Of a DNA stretch of 64,000 nucleotides, positions 60,163 through 64,000 are shown in pieces (the first letter of the stretch is position 1; the number at the start of each line of letters is the position of its first letter). Origin of the DNA: Saprospiraceae bacterium UBA6168 (GTDB lineage: Bacteria > Bacteroidota > Bacteroidia > Chitinophagales > Saprospiraceae). The notes beneath the pieces are model-generated. The model had not been told where the DNA came from, made no database searches, and saw only the letters and a program-made list of their open reading frames with translations. Made by a program: the position numbers and the translations under genes. The stretch is from the NCBI GenBank assembly GCA_002435785.1, contig DIUC01000082.1:1-64000 (forward strand), written 5' to 3'.

Positions 60163-60630
60163 CTACACCCAGAATTTGTCCACCCAATCCTCAACGAACG
60201 GCTGGCCATTGTGCAGGTGTTCTATTTCCCCCAGTTGTTCCAGATTGGCAACGGCTTGCACCTCGTTGAACAGCACCCGCTCCTCGTAGCGGATATGCGC
60301 CGTCAGTTCTTCTTCCATCAGGCTCAGGTGCTTGCCCAAATCTTCGGTGGCAGCGAACAGCCGCCGCAGCCTACGGTGCTCCCGCAATGCCCGCTTGACC
60401 ATCGGGTGCTCGTTGCCACCGAGAATTGGGAAAATATACCGCTCCTCCACTTCAAAATGAGGCGACAGGTGGTTTTCAAAAAACCAGTCCGAATAGGCTT
60501 TTATCCTTTCGGGTGCCACCCCTTTTGAAAGCCCGGTGCGGATTTTCCAGCCGAGCAACAAGCCGTGGTGGTGTTCCCGGCTCAATGGCTGAAGGGATGC
60601 GTGTCGCTTCAATGGTTTGGTGTCGCTCAT
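60163..60630 (-). CDS. Hemerythrin-like domain protein
   Basis: A 155-residue four-helix protein with the hemerythrin metal-ligand pattern: LSREHHHGLLLGW (18-30), SPHFEVEERYIFPIL (57-70), LREHRRLRRLF (83-93) and HIRYEERVLFNEVQ (112-125). These His/Glu residues suit a di-iron site for O2 or NO. The gene starts 2 bp after the Ric gene ends, in the same operon under the NsrR-like regulator, so a role in nitric-oxide or oxidative stress is likely. Confidence 0.88.
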   Translation of the reverse strand: MSDTKPLKRHASLQPLSREHHHGLLLGWKIRTGLSKGVAPERIKAYSDWFFENHLSPHFEVEERYIFPILGGNEHPMVKRALREHRRLRRLFAATEDLGKHLSLMEEELTAHIRYEERVLFNEVQAVANLEQLGEIEHLHNGQPFVEDWVDKFWV

Positions 60631-60632
60631 GC

Positions 60633-61346
60633 TTAGTTTGAAAGTTGTTTCTCCATTTCGATGACACGGGGAAACATGATGTTGTTCTCCAAATGGATGT
60701 GCAGGTGGAGGTCTTCCTCAAATTCCCGCAGCATGGAAAATGCCACCCGGTAGGTCGTGCAGCCGTCTGCTGGTGCGGTGTATTGGTTGCTGAGCGCTGA
60801 TATTTTTGCAAAGCGGTCACCTTCCACGGAGTGTTCTTCCATCATCATGCGGATGGGGTTTTCGACGGTGCCGAACGATGGTAACCCGGGGTGCTTTTCG
60901 GTGGCCAATTTCCGCACGAACGGGAACAATATCTTTTCTTCCTTCTGCATGTGGAAGGTCAGTTCGTTGACGACATGGGCAAATTCGTCCCTGATTTCGA
61001 ACAGTTCGGGGTGGCGCTCACCATGTACCTTGCAGAGCTTGCTCAGGTACTGCGTCAGTTCCGGCAATTTGGCTGTGACGTAGCGGTGGTGCTTTTTCTC
61101 CACATAATCAGCCAGCAGGTCGAGGGGCCAGGTGCGGTAGTCGGCAGCAGGTGCCTCGTTGGAGGTAGTGGCGTCCTGGAGTTCCCGCAGGAGTGCCTGC
61201 GCTTCGAGGTCCTTGTTATCGCAAGCTTCGCGGATGGTGCGCCCGCCCTTGCAGCAAAAGTCAATGCCGTGCGATTGGAAAACGGAGGCGGTACGGTAAT
61301 CTTGGGCGACGGTTTCGCCGATGGTCTGATTTTGATTGATGTTCAT
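60633..61346 (-). CDS. ric: Iron-sulfur cluster repair di-iron protein (Ric/YtfE/ScdA)
   Basis: A 237-residue protein. Residues 5-60 are the DUF542 domain with the twin Cys (SHGIDFCCKGGRTIREAC, Cys31-Cys32). Residues 80-235 are a hemerythrin-like di-iron domain (YVEKKHHRYV; HGERHPELFEI; FHMQKEEKILFPFV; MMEEHSVEGDRF; HIHLENNIMFPRV). Ric proteins repair Fe-S clusters damaged by NO or peroxide and respond to NO. Length and domain order are those of ScdA/YtfE. It lies between the NsrR-like regulator and the hemerythrin gene on one strand. Confidence 0.95.
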   Translation of the reverse strand: MNINQNQTIGETVAQDYRTASVFQSHGIDFCCKGGRTIREACDNKDLEAQALLRELQDATTSNEAPAADYRTWPLDLLADYVEKKHHRYVTAKLPELTQYLSKLCKVHGERHPELFEIRDEFAHVVNELTFHMQKEEKILFPFVRKLATEKHPGLPSFGTVENPIRMMMEEHSVEGDRFAKISALSNQYTAPADGCTTYRVAFSMLREFEEDLHLHIHLENNIMFPRVIEMEKQLSN

Positions 61347-61399
61347 TATTTTATGATTGAGAAACAGGATGAAAAAGTCCTGTTTTTAGTTAAAAAATT

Positions 61400-61834
61400 T
61401 TACCTTTTCAAGAAAGTGCTGCCGTCCTTCAAGCCGAGTGCGAGTTCGAGCACGGTCGTCTCTTCCAGCATGGCTTTCAGTTCGTTCCGCACAGCGGCAA
61501 AGCGCTCGTGCATGGGGCAAGGCTTCAAAGCATTGCAGGCACGAAGCCCCAGCCCGCAACCCGTGAAAATATGGTCGCCGTCCACGGTCGTGACGATTTC
61601 GCTGAGCCGGGTTCCTTCCATTTCTTTGCGACTGATTTCAAAACCACCGTGAACGCCCTGTACCGAATGGACGATGCCGCCCCTGGTCAATTGCTGCAAA
61701 ATCTTCCCGGTGAAGGCAACGGGCGAGCCAGTCGCTTCGGCGATGTCTTTCACGCTGACCCGACTGCCTTCCAGCGAGTGGGTGGCGATGAGCAGGGTCG
61801 CCCTGATGGCATATTCGCAGGCTTTGGAAAACAT
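61400..61834 (-). CDS. Rrf2 family regulator, NsrR-like
   Basis: A 144-residue protein from MFSKACEYAIRATLLIATHS, with the Rrf2 winged helix (VSVKDIAEATGSPVAFTGKI; GGIVHSVQGVHGGFEI). Three conserved cysteines, Cys93, Cys100 and Cys106 (FTGCGLGLRACNALKPCP), have the spacing of an Fe-S cluster-binding regulator such as NsrR. NsrR senses NO through its cluster and represses NO-detoxification genes. The next two genes on the strand (Ric and hemerythrin) are classic targets, so autoregulation of a three-gene operon is likely. The open frame extends 95 codons upstream into the divergent gene; that part is not coding. IscR is less likely given the context. Confidence 0.88.
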   Translation of the reverse strand: MFSKACEYAIRATLLIATHSLEGSRVSVKDIAEATGSPVAFTGKILQQLTRGGIVHSVQGVHGGFEISRKEMEGTRLSEIVTTVDGDHIFTGCGLGLRACNALKPCPMHERFAAVRNELKAMLEETTVLELALGLKDGSTFLKR

Positions 61835-61889
61835 GTTTTTGAAATTTCTGAATGGAAAACTGGAATAATTCAACCTCACTTCGGAGTAC

Positions 61890-61919
61890 AATGTTACAAC
61901 AATTTTTAAATCGGACAAT
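61890..61919 (-). promoter_or_regulatory. Promoter and possible operator of the NsrR-like operon
   Basis: On the minus strand TTG (61919-61917), a 19-bp spacer and TAACATTG (61897-61890) fit the Bacteroidota promoter with one mismatch. Overlapping and just upstream, AATCCGATACAATTGTCCGAT carries a repeated (T)CCGAT around AATTGT and an AAATC/GATTT dyad on the plus strand (about 61909-61931). This is a candidate regulator-binding site at the right place. Confidence 0.5.
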
Positions 61920-61985
61920 TGTATCGGATTTAAATTGGTAGATTGGCACCGTATTTTTACCTGTGACAGACAATGCACCAACCTC

Positions 61986-62522
61986 ATGCAAGAAAAGAAA
62001 CACATTCGGGAGAAAATGCTCGCCTTGCGCTCAGCGCTCTCATCGCTGGACAAGCTACGGCTCGACCATTCCATGTGCGAGAAACTACGGCAAATCGTGG
62101 AGGAAACGGGTGCACGCATTATTCACACCTACCTGCCCATGGGCGATGAAGTTGACATCTTCCCCTTCATCAGAGAGATGCTGGAAAAAGGGCTGACGGT
62201 CGTCGCCCCAAAATCGCTCAAGGGGCGCAGGATGGAGAACCTCGTCCTGCATTCGTTGTCGGAACTGGAGGCGGGGATTTACGGCACCAGCCACCCTGCC
62301 AGCGGACTGGTCTATGAGGGTGGTTATGACCTGTTCATCGTGCCGGGCCTCGCCTTCGACCGCCACGGCAACCGCATCGGCTACGGGGCGGGGTACTATG
62401 ACGCATTTTTGGGCAGCCAGTCGGGCGGGCAAAAACTGGGCATCTGCTACCCGTTTCAGTTGTTGGATGAACTGCCTGCCGAAGCGCACGATGTGCGGCT
62501 GGATGGGGTGTTGTGGGGTTGA
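61986..62522 (+). CDS. 5-formyltetrahydrofolate cyclo-ligase
   Basis: A 178-residue protein from MQEKKHIREKMLALRSAL. It has the family features: N-terminal KxxxRxxxxxxR helix, IHTYLPMGDEVDIFPFIREML, and the nucleotide/folate motif GNRIGYGAGYYDAFL followed by LGICYPFQ. The enzyme converts 5-formyl-THF and ATP to 5,10-methenyl-THF. Length is typical (YgfA/MTHFS). ATG at 61986 was used because the upstream extension to 61935 lies over the divergent promoter. It is divergent from the NsrR-like operon and convergent with hppD. Confidence 0.94.
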   Translation: MQEKKHIREKMLALRSALSSLDKLRLDHSMCEKLRQIVEETGARIIHTYLPMGDEVDIFPFIREMLEKGLTVVAPKSLKGRRMENLVLHSLSELEAGIYGTSHPASGLVYEGGYDLFIVPGLAFDRHGNRIGYGAGYYDAFLGSQSGGQKLGICYPFQLLDELPAEAHDVRLDGVLWG

Positions 62523-62576
62523 TAGGCTAACATTTCCTATTTGCCCCTCATTTCACCAAAAGGATTAGGAGATGCA

Positions 62577-63728
62577 TTAAAGCGTCCCCCGTCGCCGCTG
62601 CTCATCCTCAATGCTCTCAAAAAGCGCTTGGAAATTCCCCTTTCCAAAGGATTTTGCCCCCTTTCGCTGGATAATTTCGAAGAAAAGCGTTGGGCGGTCT
62701 TCGACGGGCTTGGTGAAGATTTGGAGCAGGTAGCCCTCCTCGTCACGGTCCACCATGATGCCAAGCTCCTTGAGGCGGCGCAGGTCTTCGTCAATCACCC
62801 CTACCCGGTCGGCCACGGTGTCGTAGTACGCACCGGGCACGTGCAGGAACTCGACGCCCCGCTTGCGCATCTCGTTCACGGTGAACACGATGTCGTCCGT
62901 CGCCACGGCGATGTGCTGGCAACCAGCGCCTTCGTAGAAGTCCACGTACTCCTCGATTTGCGACTTTTTCTTCCCGTGCGCTGGCTCGTTGATGGGGAAC
63001 TTGATTCGCCCGTTTCCGTTGGTCATCACCTTGCTCATCAGCGCCGAATATTCGGTGGAGATGTCCTTGTCGTCGAAGGAAACAAGGTTGGCAAAGCCCA
63101 TGACTTCGTTGTAAAACTTGGCCCAAACGTTCATCTGCCCCCAGTCCACATTGCCCACCATGTGGTCAATGAACTTGAGGCCGGTCGAAGGCGGGTTGTA
63201 GTCGCTTTCCCATTTCTCGTAACCGGGCAGGAAGATACCGTGGTAATCCCTGCGCTCCACGAAAATATGCACCGTTTCGCCGTAGGTATGGATGCCGGAG
63301 CGCACCACCTTGCCGCTTTCATCGAACTCGATGGCGGGTTCCATGAACGGTTTTGCGCCACGTTTCACGGTTTGTTCAAAAGCGTCCCTTGCATCCTCGA
63401 CCCAAAGAGCGATGACTTTTACACCATCGCCGTGCTTTCTCAGGTGTTCATTCAGTGGGCTGTCGGAGTGCAAGGGAGTAGTCAATACGAGGCGGATTTT
63501 GTCCTGCTGCAACACGTAGGAGGCACGGTCCCGCACGCCTGTTTCCAAGCCTGCATAGGCCAAGGACTGGAAACCAAAAGCAGTTTTGTAATAATGTGCT
63601 GCCTGCTTTGCATTGCCCACATAAAGCTCTACGTAGTCGGTGCCGAGCAGGGGCAGGAAGTCGTCCGCTTCGGGGAATATCTTTTCGAGGGAGTAATTGT
63701 AGTTGGATATGCCGGTTAAGGTGGCCAT
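62577..63728 (-). CDS. hppD: 4-hydroxyphenylpyruvate dioxygenase
   Basis: A 383-residue two-domain vicinal-oxygen-chelate enzyme. The iron ligands are His189 (KFIDHMVGNV), His272 (GCQHIAVATDD) and Glu351 (TLFFEIIQR). Other family blocks are VELYVGNAKQAAHYY, DIVFTVNEMRKRGVEFL, and the C-terminal FGKGNFQALFESIEDEQ. It converts 4-hydroxyphenylpyruvate to homogentisate in tyrosine and phenylalanine breakdown. The next gene upstream on this strand is homogentisate dioxygenase, the following enzyme of the pathway. ATG 63728 was chosen over 63812, whose extra residues come from the intergenic word array. Confidence 0.97.
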   Translation of the reverse strand: MATLTGISNYNYSLEKIFPEADDFLPLLGTDYVELYVGNAKQAAHYYKTAFGFQSLAYAGLETGVRDRASYVLQQDKIRLVLTTPLHSDSPLNEHLRKHGDGVKVIALWVEDARDAFEQTVKRGAKPFMEPAIEFDESGKVVRSGIHTYGETVHIFVERRDYHGIFLPGYEKWESDYNPPSTGLKFIDHMVGNVDWGQMNVWAKFYNEVMGFANLVSFDDKDISTEYSALMSKVMTNGNGRIKFPINEPAHGKKKSQIEEYVDFYEGAGCQHIAVATDDIVFTVNEMRKRGVEFLHVPGAYYDTVADRVGVIDEDLRRLKELGIMVDRDEEGYLLQIFTKPVEDRPTLFFEIIQRKGAKSFGKGNFQALFESIEDEQRRRGTL

Positions 63729-63732
63729 ATAT

Positions 63733-63840
63733 TTTGTTTGATGAGTTTGAATTGTTTGAATGGTTCGATGCGTTTGAGTTGCGTTTGAGTTGCGACGGGA
63801 CACATCAAACAACTCAAACCAATCAAACCCATCAAACCAT
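63733..63840. repeat. 9-bp word array GTTTGAnnn with inverted partner
   Basis: Left arm: GTTTGATGA, GTTTGAATT, GTTTGAATG, GTTCGATGC, GTTTGAGTT. Right arm in inverse: CATCAAACA, ACTCAAACC, AATCAAACC, CATCAAACC. The two can pair into a long imperfect hairpin between hmgA and hppD. The stop codon of hmgA (GTT TGA) is part of one word. Confidence 0.85.
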
Positions 63841-64000
63841 AATTTCCTCCTCCATCCAAGACTTATAGTAGTCCTCCACCTCCAGTTGCATCGCCGCTTT
63901 GGTGATTTTCACGGGACGGAACGGGTCAATCATCACCGCCAGTTCTTCCGTACCCACCTTGCCGATGCTGCGCTCGATGGCACCGGGGTGCGGGCCGTGT
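63832..64000 (-). CDS. hmgA: Homogentisate 1,2-dioxygenase, C-terminal part (cut by window edge)
   Basis: The last 55 codons of a minus-strand gene run into the window edge. The translation begins HGPHPGAIERSIG, the near-invariant motif of homogentisate dioxygenase (HGPHPG...E), then EELAVMIDPFRPVKITKAAM and a short tail ending EEEIMV. The enzyme opens the ring of homogentisate to maleylacetoacetate with Fe(II). It lies directly upstream of hppD on the same strand, so the two form a tyrosine-degradation operon. The N-terminal part lies beyond 64000. Confidence 0.9.
   Translation of the reverse strand, partial: HGPHPGAIERSIGKVGTEELAVMIDPFRPVKITKAAMQLEVEDYYKSWMEEEIMV

Overview
The window looks like a chromosomal segment of a Bacteroidota bacterium, most likely in or near Saprospiria. 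The evidence is secreted proteins with type A and type B T9SS sorting domains, a PorP/SprF-like partner, Bacteroidota-type promoters (TTG/TTTG, 18-20 bp, TAnnTTTG), an AraC-terminated hybrid histidine kinase, LytTR and AbfB proteins, and a paralogous family of helical-repeat proteins. No rRNA, tRNA, insertion sequence, prophage or CRISPR array was seen. Coding density is high and most genes are GC-rich. The stretch from about 24.7 to 28.0 kb is clearly more AT-rich by eye.

Layout: 0.3-3.5 kb holds a secreted T9SS protein, a toxin-antitoxin pair whose toxin is frameshifted and which is bracketed by two copies of a structured 71-92 bp repeat, and two small membrane proteins. 3.5-18 kb holds a GH51 arabinofuranosidase, a giant Ig-repeat type B adhesin with its SprF-like partner, a sugar isomerase-like lipoprotein, a T9SS propeller-like protein, two related secreted proteins with a 50-residue membrane peptide between them, and the first helical-repeat paralog. 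18-25 kb holds a SprB-repeat T9SS protein, cytoplasmic trehalase and an MFS transporter. 24.7-28 kb is the AT-rich block: a helical-repeat protein, then a caspase-fold protein that has lost both catalytic residues and a small partner gene, behind a long leader with a 14-bp repeat array and a terminator-like hairpin. 28-36 kb holds queG, a SGNH esterase, a third helical-repeat paralog, ppk, a DUF72 protein, a small secreted protein and a 2OG-Fe(II) oxygenase.

36-41 kb holds the most unusual gene: a RelE-like domain fused to a UvrD-type helicase and ankyrin repeats, with a 42-bp hairpin-forming tandem array just downstream and an unknown helical protein after that. 40.8-46 kb holds an FGE-like secreted protein, tryptophanase, a lipoprotein and a membrane ferredoxin. 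46-54 kb holds a triplicated T9SS protein, an EGF-alpha carbonic anhydrase lipoprotein and a four-repeat AbfB lectin; the first and last share an upstream element. 54-60 kb holds a one-protein two-component system facing a membrane LytTR regulator, then a CPBP protease and a carboxypeptidase-regulatory-domain protein that overlap. 60-62 kb is a nitrosative-stress operon (NsrR-like Rrf2, Ric/YtfE, hemerythrin). The window ends with a folate enzyme and the tyrosine catabolism pair hppD and hmgA, the latter cut by the window edge.

A window-wide theme is short word arrays (7-9 bp period, usually as inverted pairs). They lie between genes, supply some stop codons, and appear inside coding sequence in frame, twice in the catalytic domains of the hybrid kinase.
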